Shown here piece after piece: positions 1 to 8,838 of a stretch of DNA of 64,000 bases. This DNA comes from an uncultured Collinsella sp. (GTDB lineage Bacteria > Actinomycetota > Coriobacteriia > Coriobacteriales > Coriobacteriaceae). Location: NCBI GenBank assembly GCA_900751695.1, contig CAADSS010000011.1:1-64000 (forward strand), written 5' to 3'. The number at the start of each line of letters is the position of its first letter. Position 1 is the first letter of the stretch. Below the pieces are notes generated by a model. The model saw nothing but the letters and a program-made list of their open reading frames with translations. It did not search any database and had not been told where the DNA came from. The position numbers and the translations under genes are program-made.

Positions 1-35
1 CTGGCCCTGCCCGGAAGTCCACCGAGTCCCGCAAT

Positions 36-76
36 GGCGGGGGGGGGTTCATGGAAGAGAACGTCCCCCCCCCGCC
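36..76 (-). terminator. G/C-run hairpin, likely terminator of the two-component operon
   Basis: A GGC followed by a run of nine G (36-47) pairs with a run of nine C followed by GCC (65-76) around an 17-base loop. It lies just beyond the stop codon of the response regulator at 102 and is placed as its terminator. No clear U-tract follows, so the role is inferred from position and stem strength. Confidence 0.5.
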
Positions 77-101
77 GCTTTATGCCGATGCGTAACGAGC
101 G

Positions 102-722
102 CTAGCGCTCCATGTTGGGAACGATGCTGCCCTCGGTCACCGCATGCACGGCAAGGCGCATGATGTTGTCGTAGCCGGTCTTGCTTAGGATCTCCGAGAT
201 GCGGCGCTTGATGGTGCCCTCGCTCATAAACAGCTCGGCCGCGATCTCGCGGCGGCTCTTGCCCTCGCAGGCAAGGCGCAAAATCGACAGCTCAACATCG
301 TCGAGTGCCGCCGTGCCCGAAAAAATGCTCTCGGGCGGCTTGGGAAACGTGCAATAGCCCGCCAGCGTGGAGCGCATCACGGCGAACAGCTCGTCGATAC
401 CGACGTTCTTGTACACAAAGCTATCGACGCCCGCCTCGCGGGCCTGATCGACAAAGGTGATCTCGGGCATGCCGGTCATGATAATGATGCGACACTCGGG
501 CAGCTGCTCCTTGATGCGCGCCGCCGCCACGATGCCGTTGGAATCATGTTCGGTGCATACGTCCATCAGTATCATGTCCGGGCGCTCCCTGAGCGCGACA
601 CCCAAGGCCTCGGAGGCATCGGCGATGGCGGAAACAACGGTCATATCGGGCTGGTCGCCAACGGAGCGCGCCAGGCTTTCGCGCAGGATGGCCTGATCTT
701 CGACAATTAACACGCGGATCAT
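102..722 (-). CDS. LuxR/NarL-family response regulator
   Basis: A 206-residue DNA-binding response regulator. The N-terminal receiver domain (about 1-120) has the acidic pair E8/D9 and the likely phospho-acceptor D54 in ILMD. Residues about 140-200 form a LuxR-type helix-turn-helix with the typical LACEGKSRREIAAELF and GTIKRRISEIL segments. The start overlaps the stop of the upstream histidine kinase by four bases (ATGA), so the two are translationally coupled and almost certainly form a pair. Target genes are not evident; autoregulation of this operon is the default inference. Confidence 0.9.
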   Translation of the reverse strand: MIRVLIVEDQAILRESLARSVGDQPDMTVVSAIADASEALGVALRERPDMILMDVCTEHDSNGIVAAARIKEQLPECRIIIMTGMPEITFVDQAREAGVDSFVYKNVGIDELFAVMRSTLAGYCTFPKPPESIFSGTAALDDVELSILRLACEGKSRREIAAELFMSEGTIKRRISEILSKTGYDNIMRLAVHAVTEGSIVPNMER

Positions 723-2218
723 GAGTTTCTCCTTTGGGACGCGTCGTTGGCGTTAAGCGGAATGGATACCGCAAGCGTAAAGGGTGGGGCGGCATGGACC
801 TCAAGGCTGCCGCCCAGATTCTGTGCGACATGCCTCATACCTGGGATACCCGTTCCCTCGCGATACGATACGGGTGCAGGCGCGCCGTCGTTAGAAACGG
901 TCATCCGCGCAACAGCACCGTCTTCCGACGTCTCCTGCCACAGACGCACGTGGACCCGATGCGCCTGTGCATGCTTGGTGGCATTGGTCGAGGCTTCGCG
1001 GATAATCTGCAAAAATGCGGCGGCGACACGCGCGTCCTCAGGCAGCGCACCCTCAACATCGATCTGCACACTCACCAAACCAAAAGCATGGACGATATCA
1101 CCCAGCTGTTCTGCAGGCTCGCTGGCACCGCCACCGCGCAGATCGGCAGCGATTGAGCGCAGCAACGGATCAATCTGCTCGATCGACTCATCGTCCAGAC
1201 GCCCCTCCTCCAAATAGCGATGAAGAATGGACAGGCGCTGCCCGATCACGTCGTGCACGCGAGCGCGCATACGTAGGTAGGCCGCATTGTCAGCAACTTT
1301 TTTGACTTCTTCGATCTGGGCTTGGAGCTCTTGGCCCGCAAGCTCAAGCAGGTGGTTGGCTTGCGCCAAGCGGTCATGAGCATGCGCGTACTCTGTCACA
1401 TCAAGACCGATAATGCGCTCGAACGAACGGCCCGAAACCATAACGCGATCGCGCACAAATAGGCGAATCTCAGCGGGAGAGACCTCGACCACCGCACGCG
1501 CCTCACCAAAGCGGTCCAGATTAATCCGCACACGGTTCCTGCTGCTTTCGGGCATTTGCATGCTCAGTTTGCGCAGGTCGTTCCATGTGCTGCTCATGTC
1601 GCCTAGGTCGGTGGGCATATGAAGTTCCACCAGGTTTTTGCGCATGCAGCGGTTCATGAGCAGCGGACGGCCCCTCGGGTCCAGATACAGGATGCCCACG
1701 GGAATCACGTTGATGGTCTCGATCGTCGAGAACATGGTGATATCCTCTTGGCGGTTACGGACGTCCATCAAGAGCGCCGCGATGGAGCGGAACAGGAAGA
1801 ACGCTCCCTCTGCGATAAGGACAACGGTCCACGCCGAGCCCATGGCAAAAACCACCGGTGGTGTAACGGCGACAACAAGCAGCAGCTCGACCAGCATGAC
1901 GAGGCGACGATAGTGCACCATAAGTACCACGCCATAGGCAAAGATCGCGGCATTCAGCCACAACGCTCCGCTCATTGCCCTGGCGCAAACGTCAAGCGGC
2001 GCCACCAGATACGAGCCAGACGACGCGAATAAGATGAGCGCCGAAATCATCAGGTGAAGCACAAGGCTCGCCTCGTAGGCGCAAATCACCTTACGGTTAT
2101 AGGACGAGCGGCGCGATGCGATGAGCGGGACGTGGATCGTCTGCAGACACGCAGCCAGGGCAAAGACGACATCGAGCGCAACGATTTGGGGAAGGATGAG
2201 CGAAATCTGCATCGTCAC
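719..2218 (-). CDS. Membrane sensor histidine kinase, NarL-partner type
   Basis: A 499-residue sensor kinase. Residues 1-150 hold about five hydrophobic membrane segments; about 160-280 looks like a PAS-like sensing region; a coiled coil (285-315) leads to a HisKA_3-type dimerisation helix with phospho-acceptor H322 in RARVHDVIGQRLS. The ATPase domain shows the N-box REASTNATKHA (N412) and G-box GTGIPGM (456-462). It overlaps the response regulator and the preceding membrane protein by four bases each, so all three are one operon. The signal sensed cannot be read from sequence. Confidence 0.88.
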   Translation of the reverse strand: MTMQISLILPQIVALDVVFALAACLQTIHVPLIASRRSSYNRKVICAYEASLVLHLMISALILFASSGSYLVAPLDVCARAMSGALWLNAAIFAYGVVLMVHYRRLVMLVELLLVVAVTPPVVFAMGSAWTVVLIAEGAFFLFRSIAALLMDVRNRQEDITMFSTIETINVIPVGILYLDPRGRPLLMNRCMRKNLVELHMPTDLGDMSSTWNDLRKLSMQMPESSRNRVRINLDRFGEARAVVEVSPAEIRLFVRDRVMVSGRSFERIIGLDVTEYAHAHDRLAQANHLLELAGQELQAQIEEVKKVADNAAYLRMRARVHDVIGQRLSILHRYLEEGRLDDESIEQIDPLLRSIAADLRGGGASEPAEQLGDIVHAFGLVSVQIDVEGALPEDARVAAAFLQIIREASTNATKHAQAHRVHVRLWQETSEDGAVARMTVSNDGAPAPVSYREGTGIPGMRHVAQNLGGSLEVHAAPPFTLAVSIPLNANDASQRRNS

Positions 2219-4098
2219 TCACCCGCCCTCGGCATCAAGACGATCATGCGCAGCTGGCCGGGCTCGCCCTCAAAGCGGTATGCCACGTTGCGCCCTTGCA
2301 GAGCGCTTTCGAGCTCTTGCGCAGCGAGCGTCTGCGAAAGATCTTCATCATCGTTGGAAAAAAGTGTGGCGCGCAGCTCGACACTGCATCGGTCATGGTC
2401 GCCCAAGTGATACATAAGCGCCGGATGGTCGGTGGTGTAGGCAAAAAACGCAAAGTCATACACGCAGTCGTACAGGGCGCTTACCGTACTGGCGTGCAAC
2501 GGGCGCCGTATGGCGATAATCGAGGCGCAATCGATATCGATGGTGCGCAGGTCACTTGCGAGCTCGTTGGCAATGAGCTGAATGCGGTCGCGGTCAAAAC
2601 CGCTCTCCCCGTGCTGTGCCAACGTGAGCGACCCCTTGCGCTTGCAATAGGCGACGAGCATCTTGGCGCGTTGCAGCATGCGGTAACGCTCGTGCGAAGA
2701 CGCTTCGTCGGTCAACGGCGGCAGCGAGCTCAGCAGGTCGTACATCCCTTCGAGCGCGCGGGCAAGCGCCTGATCCACGTCTTGGACCAGCAAGGTCTCG
2801 GCCTCTTGATCTGCCAAATGCGTCTTAAGGTCGTAGTCGGCGGCGAGCAGCTCGTTTTGACGCTGCAGCTCCATGCGACGATGTGCCAGTTCACGATTAA
2901 GCTCGTTGAGCTCCGACACGTCTTGAGCAAGCAGGGCCGATCCGCCCAGCAGTGGAAAGGCACGGTACATCACATCGGGATCGGACGCCACGGCAAAGGC
3001 ATGGGCGCGCCCGTGCTCCTGGGTCCGCAACTCCTCGCGCACGCCTACCGGCATTGGCTTTGACACCGGCGTGGCATAGGCCTCCTGCAAGTCGCGCGTT
3101 AGAACTTTGAGGTCGAGCGGCAAGGTGTCGAAGATGCCGGCTATGTCGTGATACGACGGAATGACACCACAATCGAGACAGATTTCCATCGCCACCACGC
3201 ACAGGACGCAATAGACGAGCGAGAAGTTGAGCCTCCATGCCCAGGGCACGCGCAGAGCATATGAGATGGCAAAGAATGCGCCGCCCAGCAGTACGAGCGC
3301 CGCCGTGCCCGAGAAACGCTGGATGCGAAAGGACGAGGACCGGCCAACCAGGATAAAAAAGGCCACGAAGTTAAAGGCCGTCCACACGAGGACGGCAAAA
3401 TAACCCCAGCCGTACGTGTAGTCGTTGCTCCAGGTGTCGCTTGTACGGTCAAAGTGGAAGACCTGCTGGTGAAAATCGTTGGTGAGCACAAATCCGATAA
3501 GCAGGATGGCCACAATCCACAGCGCAGCGCAGTAGCGGCGACCCAGGCGGTGTTGCTCCAGGCCCGCAAGGCGCAGACCACACAACTGGTAGAGCAGTGG
3601 AATGAGCGTCATAGGCACGTAGTACAGGTACCACAGCACGGTGGCATAGAACGGCGTGAACGACTTGTACTTGAGAATGACTTCGATCATCCACAGGGCG
3701 CAGATGGTGGCGATGGTAACAAGACGGCGGCGCAACACATAGTCCAAACAGCGCAGATAGACCGATACGCCCCAGATCGAAAATACAATTGCGGCGACAA
3801 GCAACGGGAGAGAGCTCGAATGGACGAGCGCATCCACGACCTCTTTGGACACCTCGCTATAGGCGGGCACGACGTTAGAAAGTTTGGGGTCGAAGGCAAA
3901 CAGCGCCGGCAAGACTGCCAAAAGCATGAGGAACAGTGCGGTGATGGCGCCGGCGATAGCAAAGACGCGGTGACGATACGCCTGATGCGTTATGCCAACA
4001 AGGAATCGCGGCATGGCAAAGAGCGTGCCGCCCCTGGGATCCGCCACGGGAGCGGATCGGGCGGCCGCGTGGCCGATATGTCGCGTGCGGGTACCCAT
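2215..4098 (-). CDS. 7TM-type membrane protein with degenerate kinase-like C-terminus
   Basis: The N-terminal half has seven or eight membrane segments like the histidine-kinase N-terminal 7TM sensor region. The C-terminal half has a coiled coil (QRQNELLAADYDL) and helical segments shaped like a dimerisation domain, but I see no N-box, G-box or convincing phospho-acceptor histidine, so it is probably not an active kinase. Start choice: an upstream TTG at 4167 falls inside the terminator hairpin of the neighbouring gene, so the ATG at 4098 is preferred; the ATG at 4014 is an alternative. It is coupled by ATGA overlap to the kinase at 719-2218 and may act as its accessory sensor. Confidence 0.7.
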   Translation of the reverse strand: MGTRTRHIGHAAARSAPVADPRGGTLFAMPRFLVGITHQAYRHRVFAIAGAITALFLMLLAVLPALFAFDPKLSNVVPAYSEVSKEVVDALVHSSSLPLLVAAIVFSIWGVSVYLRCLDYVLRRRLVTIATICALWMIEVILKYKSFTPFYATVLWYLYYVPMTLIPLLYQLCGLRLAGLEQHRLGRRYCAALWIVAILLIGFVLTNDFHQQVFHFDRTSDTWSNDYTYGWGYFAVLVWTAFNFVAFFILVGRSSSFRIQRFSGTAALVLLGGAFFAISYALRVPWAWRLNFSLVYCVLCVVAMEICLDCGVIPSYHDIAGIFDTLPLDLKVLTRDLQEAYATPVSKPMPVGVREELRTQEHGRAHAFAVASDPDVMYRAFPLLGGSALLAQDVSELNELNRELAHRRMELQRQNELLAADYDLKTHLADQEAETLLVQDVDQALARALEGMYDLLSSLPPLTDEASSHERYRMLQRAKMLVAYCKRKGSLTLAQHGESGFDRDRIQLIANELASDLRTIDIDCASIIAIRRPLHASTVSALYDCVYDFAFFAYTTDHPALMYHLGDHDRCSVELRATLFSNDDEDLSQTLAAQELESALQGRNVAYRFEGEPGQLRMIVLMPRAGE

Positions 4099-4165
4099 AG
4101 TGCTTTTAGTGTACCGACAGGTGGGCCCAAAAAGCGGGCCACATGTCCCAAAATCCGCAGACGGC

Positions 4166-4204
4166 AAGGCGCCCTGCGAGCATTAACTGCTCGCCGGGCG
4201 CCTT
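4166..4204 (-). terminator. Terminator of the GH1 gene
   Basis: Two-part stem: AAGGCGCC (4166-4173) with GGCGCCTT (4197-4204), and inside it GCGAGCA with TGCTCGC. It lies 37 bases past the stop of the 6-phospho-beta-glucosidase and just upstream of the 7TM gene, separating the two transcripts. Confidence 0.75.
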
Positions 4205-4240
4205 GGTTAGGAGGCTATGAAGTTGAGTGTCTCAGCTTCC

Positions 4241-5674
<1,434 letters not shown>

Positions 5675-5707
5675 TCAATCCCTCCATACGCTGCTTGTCG
5701 TGGTTTT

Positions 5708-5736
5708 AGTATCCCCGCAAATAGGGCCTCGCTCAA
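5708..5736 (-). promoter_or_regulatory. Sigma-70-type promoter of the GH1 gene
   Basis: On the minus strand TTGAGC (5736-5731), a 17-base spacer and GATACT (5713-5708) precede the GH1 start at 5671 by a normal leader distance. It is read from consensus only. Confidence 0.5.
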
Positions 5737-5869
5737 CGACAGCGACGCAGGCCGACACTTCTTTTCGCACGCGGCGGCCCGGCAGCCGCCCACAGCTGAC
5801 ACTTTCTGATACCCGTTGCACGCCAAACCACCACAAAGGGACACCTTTGTGGTGGTTGGGGGCGGTTTG

Positions 5870-6004
5870 TCTCGATCTGTAACAGCTAGGCCGTCAAAAC
5901 CGGGCCTGGTGTTACAGATCGAGATCTTTCGGGCAGCCCCTGCAGTTTGTCTAAATCTGTAACAGGTAGAGACGATTTAGCCCGCTAGATGTTACAGATC
6001 GAGA
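5870..6004. repeat. Two 55-bp hairpin units (copies H1, H2)
   Basis: H1 is 5870-5924 and H2 is 5950-6004. Each has 15-base arms, consensus TCTCGATCTGTAACA and TGTTACAGATCGAGA, around a 25-base loop; the units are 25 bases apart, giving an 80-base period. H1 has an additional inner stem AGGCC/GGCCT. The left arm of H2 reads TCTAAATCTGTAACA and so mismatches its right arm. Confidence 0.9.
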
Positions 6005-6017
6005 CAGAAGATTCCAG

Positions 6018-6070
6018 TCGCAGGCGATGTCGAGGTTTTTGCCGACGAGGCCTACGTAACCGCCTTCGCT
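6018..6070 (-). pseudogene. 3'-end fragment of a DUF4867-like gene
   Basis: On the minus strand this encodes EGGYVGLVGKNLDIACD, matching the last residues EGGYVGLIGKNLDITCD of the intact gene at 7437-8081. Several differences are silent, and the stop codon TAG has become TGG. The fragment has no start and ends abruptly, so it is a duplicated gene end carried in the left direct repeat. Confidence 0.8.
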
Positions 6071-6081
6071 CAGCAATTCAT

Positions 6082-6110
6082 TTGACTGAATAGGAAAGAA
6101 AGGAAAAAAT
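6082..6110 (+). promoter_or_regulatory. Possible promoter of the ATPase gene in a purine-rich leader
   Basis: TTGACT (6082-6087), a 17-base spacer and AAAAAT (6105-6110) lie upstream of the ATPase start. The leader 6090-6130 is almost entirely A and G, made of GGAAA-type runs, and ends in AAAGGAG as ribosome site. The -10 match is weak. Confidence 0.35.
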
Positions 6111-6133
6111 AGGAAAAAAAGGAAAGGAGACTT

Positions 6134-7240
6134 ATGACTGAAACCATCTTCTCCCCCTCATTTGGAAATCGCCCGTCCTATCTGGTGGGTCGCGGGAACG
6201 TGATTTCGACATTCATCTCCGGTCTTGAGCAGGAGCCGGGCAATCGAGACCGAGCCATGCTCATGCTCGGCCAGCGAGGCAGCGGCAAGACGGTTCTTCT
6301 GTGGGAACTTGCCGACCGCGCACGCAAGCTCGGTTTTGTTGTCGCCACACCCACCGTAGCCTCCGAAGATATGCTTGAGCGCATTGTTGAAAAAATCCAA
6401 GAAGCAGGCGAGCCTTATGTCAGCAAGCGTCATCTCCCCAAACTTTCTGGCGGTAGCTTGAGCGTCTTCGGCTTCTCAGCCGGTCTCGAGTTCACACGCG
6501 ATGTGCAGGAGACCAAGAGTTTCCAGTTCAAACTCACGCAGCTGGCGCGCAAGCTGACCGAGCAGGGGCACGGCATCCTCATCCTTATCGATGAGCTCCA
6601 AGCTAATTCACCTGAGATTAGACAGCTCGTCACCGCCTATCAAGAGCTGGTCGGTGAGGGACTCAACGTCGCGCTTGTTATGGCAGGTCTCCCGGGAGCC
6701 GTCTGTGCAACGCTCAATGACCGCGTGCTGACATTTCTCAACCGCGCTCGCAAGGTCACGCTCGAACCGCTTTCAGTCGGAGATGTCGATGCCTATTATC
6801 AGCGGGCTTTCGAAGAGCTCGACCTTGATATTCCAGGCGATCTTCGCCTCCGCGCCGCTCGCGCAACCCAAGGCTCGCCCTATATGCTGCAGCTCATCGG
6901 CTATAACATCGGCAATCGCTGCAAGACAGGAGAACACGTAACGCCAGAGCAAGTCGACGGAGCTATCGAAGCGTCAAAAGCCGATTTCGAAAACGATGTT
7001 TGTGAAACGACGCTCGCCGCGCTATCGGACCAAGACGTCGCGTTTCTCGACGCAATGACTGATGACGAAGACGCCGTTTCGCGCATTTCCGATGTAGCGA
7101 AACGTATGTCAGTCACACCCGACTATGCGCAAAAGTATCGCCGGCGCCTCATCGACGCCGGCGTAATCGAACAGGCGCGCCGCGGTTACGTGCGTTTCGC
7201 CGTTCCATATATGGCTGACTATCTGCGCAGCCAACTCTAG
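6134..7240 (+). CDS. AAA+/STAND-like ATPase with C-terminal winged helix
   Basis: A 368-residue P-loop ATPase. Walker A is GQRGSGKT (46-53) and Walker B is ILILIDE (148-154). The remainder resembles the Orc1/Cdc6-like 'archaeal ATPase' group: a helical lid (about 215-280, with RAARATQGSPYMLQLIG) and a C-terminal winged-helix-like region (about 300-365). There is no nuclease or integrase domain. Base composition is visibly lower in GC than in the flanking genes, and the gene sits alone between direct repeats, so it looks acquired. Substrate and partner are unknown; DNA binding is a reasonable inference from the C-terminal fold. Confidence 0.75.
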   Translation: MTETIFSPSFGNRPSYLVGRGNVISTFISGLEQEPGNRDRAMLMLGQRGSGKTVLLWELADRARKLGFVVATPTVASEDMLERIVEKIQEAGEPYVSKRHLPKLSGGSLSVFGFSAGLEFTRDVQETKSFQFKLTQLARKLTEQGHGILILIDELQANSPEIRQLVTAYQELVGEGLNVALVMAGLPGAVCATLNDRVLTFLNRARKVTLEPLSVGDVDAYYQRAFEELDLDIPGDLRLRAARATQGSPYMLQLIGYNIGNRCKTGEHVTPEQVDGAIEASKADFENDVCETTLAALSDQDVAFLDAMTDDEDAVSRISDVAKRMSVTPDYAQKYRRRLIDAGVIEQARRGYVRFAVPYMADYLRSQL

Positions 7241-7244
7241 GCAG

Positions 7245-7277
7245 CCACCACAAAGGGGACAGGCACCTTTGTGGCGG
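7245..7277 (+). terminator. Palindrome after the ATPase, probable terminator
   Basis: CCACCACAAAGG (7245-7256) pairs with CCTTTGTGGCGG (7266-7277) with one G-U pair. The same hairpin with a shorter loop occurs at 5828-5855, where no plus-strand gene precedes it, which fits that copy being a relic. Confidence 0.55.
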
Positions 7278-7292
7278 CTTGGGCCCGGTTTG

Positions 7293-7427
7293 TCTCGATC
7301 TGTAACAGGTAGACCGCCAAAACCGGGCTTGGCGTTACAGATTGAGATTGTTCGGTCTGTCCCTGCAGTTTGTCTCGATCTGTAACAGGTAGAGACGATT
7401 TAGCCCGCTAGATGTTACAGATCGAGA
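7293..7427. repeat. Two 55-bp hairpin units (copies H3, H4)
   Basis: H3 is 7293-7347 and H4 is 7373-7427; arms 15 bases, loops 25 bases, period 80 bases. H4 has perfect arms and a loop identical to that of H2. H3 has CGTTACAGATTGAGA as right arm, giving a G-U pair and one end mismatch. Confidence 0.9.
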
Positions 7428-7436
7428 CAGAAGATT

Positions 7437-8081
7437 CTAGTCGCAGGTGATGTCAAGGTTTTTGCCGATGAGGCCTACGTAGCCGCCCTCGGCTGCCTTG
7501 GGGCTGTCAGCATGACAGAGAACCCACTTGTCGGCCTTCCAGTAGCAGTAGCCGTCACCGGCGGCAGGCATGTCGGCTGCAGCCTCGGGGCGCGGGCCGT
7601 TGGTGCCGGCGGGCAGCGCCACCATCACCTGGAAGCCGCCGTCGTCGACCATGCAGGGCGTGTAGTGAAGCGTGGTGTTGAAAACCTCAACAAGCGTGCC
7701 GGCCGGCACGCGGAACGCCTTGACGCACGCGGTATCGAGCTTGCCGTCCTCGATCTCCCAGCGATGCGCCACGAGCAGGATAAAGTCGCGGGCGCCCAGG
7801 TTGAACTCGCTCGCGCGGTGGTACTCCAGGCAGTTGAGACGCGTGTTGTGGCCGTTGCACCAGCCCAGCTGGAAGGGACGACCGCCAAACATGAGAAAGC
7901 CCAACTTATCGGCATCCTTGACGCCCTCGAGCTCCGGCGCACTTGCTACGTACTTGCTGCCCTCGGGAATGGGCGTGGCAGAGAGCGCCTCGAGCACGGG
8001 CGACGTGAGCTCGGACGAAACGTCATCCCAAACGTTGCCATAGGATTTGAACTCGGGATCGTTGACAGAGTAGATATGCAT
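7437..8081 (-). CDS. DUF4867-like (cupin-like) protein
   Basis: A 214-residue soluble protein that I place, from memory of the family, with DUF4867; such genes tend to accompany sugar-utilisation genes, and a cupin-like beta-barrel is plausible from the alternating strands and the HNTRLNCLEYHRASEFN segment with potential metal ligands. Start: the longer frame opens at 8183, but the ATG at 8081 has AGGAG five bases upstream and begins MHIYSVNDPEF. Its 3' end is duplicated at 6018-6070. Catalytic role unknown; proximity to the isomerase/kinase/transketolase operon suggests a sugar isomerase or mutarotase-like job, unproven. Confidence 0.65.
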   Translation of the reverse strand: MHIYSVNDPEFKSYGNVWDDVSSELTSPVLEALSATPIPEGSKYVASAPELEGVKDADKLGFLMFGGRPFQLGWCNGHNTRLNCLEYHRASEFNLGARDFILLVAHRWEIEDGKLDTACVKAFRVPAGTLVEVFNTTLHYTPCMVDDGGFQVMVALPAGTNGPRPEAAADMPAAGDGYCYWKADKWVLCHADSPKAAEGGYVGLIGKNLDITCD

Positions 8082-8169
8082 GTTCACTCCTGTTCGTAAA
8101 TGTGACGATACGAACATTCTAGAACAAACATGAGCGATTTTGAACGCTCGTCCCGACCAATCAACAAAA

Positions 8170-8197
8170 AGGCGCCCCCGCATAAGCGAAGGCGCCT
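8170..8197 (-). terminator. Rho-independent terminator of luxS
   Basis: AGGCGCC (8170-8176) pairs with GGCGCCT (8191-8197); on the minus strand the stem is followed by TTTTTG. It sits 29 bases past the luxS stop codon. Confidence 0.85.
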
Positions 8198-8225
8198 AAT
8201 GCGCTCGTTTTGGGCGATAAAGCCC

Positions 8226-8714
8226 TTACGCCTGCTGATAGTGCAGGTGCTTCTCGTCGATATCGGCCAGGTCGCGGTCGAGGTAGCGGCGCGCAAGCCA
8301 GTTGGCCATGGGGAGGTTCTGGTCCAGGTAGTTACCGCATTCCTCGGGAGCGGCACCGGGGACATCGCCCTCAAAGCCGGCGACAAACTCGAACAGCTCA
8401 CGCACGAGCGGCAGGATCTCCTCGCTCGTCACCTCGCCAAACACAACCAGGTAAAAGCCCGTGCGGCAGCCCATGGGGCCAAAGTAGACAATGCGGCCCG
8501 ACCACTCGGCATGGTTGCGAAGGAACGTCGCACCCAGGTGCTCGATGGTGTGGCACTCGGCCGTGTTCATGACCGGCTCCTTGTTGGGCGTGGTCAGGCG
8601 CAGATCAAAGGTGGTGACGGCAGCGCCGGTCGCCGGATCGCGGTCGATGCGGCTCACATACACGCCGGGCTCAAGCAGCAGATGGTCAACGGAAAAACTC
8701 GCGATGCGCTCCAT
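8226..8714 (-). CDS. luxS: S-ribosylhomocysteine lyase LuxS
   Basis: A 162-residue enzyme that splits S-ribosylhomocysteine into homocysteine and DPD, the AI-2 precursor, in the activated methyl cycle. The family signature is complete: metal ligands H55 and H59 in HTIEHLGATFLRN, C126 in EECGNY, and the catalytic cysteine C83 in GPMGCRTGFYL. Length is standard. Start ATG has GAGAGG upstream. It is a single-gene unit between the FGGY kinase and the DUF4867-like gene, with promoter and terminator of its own; no Pfs gene is in the window. Confidence 0.98.
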   Translation of the reverse strand: MERIASFSVDHLLLEPGVYVSRIDRDPATGAAVTTFDLRLTTPNKEPVMNTAECHTIEHLGATFLRNHAEWSGRIVYFGPMGCRTGFYLVVFGEVTSEEILPLVRELFEFVAGFEGDVPGAAPEECGNYLDQNLPMANWLARRYLDRDLADIDEKHLHYQQA

Positions 8715-8737
8715 GGCAGATCCTCTCGATAGTCAAA

Positions 8738-8810
8738 TTGGGACGGGGCTCTTTTAGCTGGTTCGAATAGTCGCACCAATCATACCAGTCAAAAAAAAGC
8801 CCCATCCCAA
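8738..8810 (-). promoter_or_regulatory. luxS promoter inside a long inverted repeat
   Basis: On the minus strand TTGACT (8792-8787), a 17-base spacer and TATTCG (8769-8764) form a plausible promoter. It lies between 13-base arms at 8738-8750 and 8798-8810 that match with one difference (TTGGGAYGGGGCT). The inverted repeat may also terminate the kinase operon, since eight T follow GGGGC on that strand. Confidence 0.5.
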
Positions 8811-8838
8811 ATGAGCTGTCTGGACGCCGCGCAGCCGC

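Larger units (their letters stand above)
5828..6070. repeat. Left ~245-bp direct repeat beside the ATPase gene
   Basis: This segment matches 7245-7494 in the same orientation over its whole length: a CCACCACAAAGG palindrome, two 55-bp TGTAACA hairpins with their linkers, and about 50 bases of the 3' end of the DUF4867-like gene. The central part is nearly identical (the second hairpin loop is the same in both copies), while the edges differ by scattered substitutions. Between the copies lie only an A-rich leader and the ATPase gene. Confidence 0.85.
7245..7494. repeat. Right ~250-bp direct repeat beside the ATPase gene
   Basis: Same-orientation partner of 5828-6070. It starts four bases after the ATPase stop codon with a CCACCACAAAGG palindrome, continues with two 55-bp hairpins, and ends inside the 3' end of the intact DUF4867-like gene. 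Confidence 0.85.

Noticed and set aside
4099..4167. TTG start at 4167 for the 7TM-type protein
   Set aside because: The codon lies inside the terminator hairpin of the neighbouring gene and has no ribosome site; ATG 4098 or 4014 is more plausible.
5828..7494. Classical integrative element or insertion sequence
   Set aside because: No integrase or transposase gene and no tRNA target at this site; the flanking repeats are long and partly diverged, unlike short target duplications.
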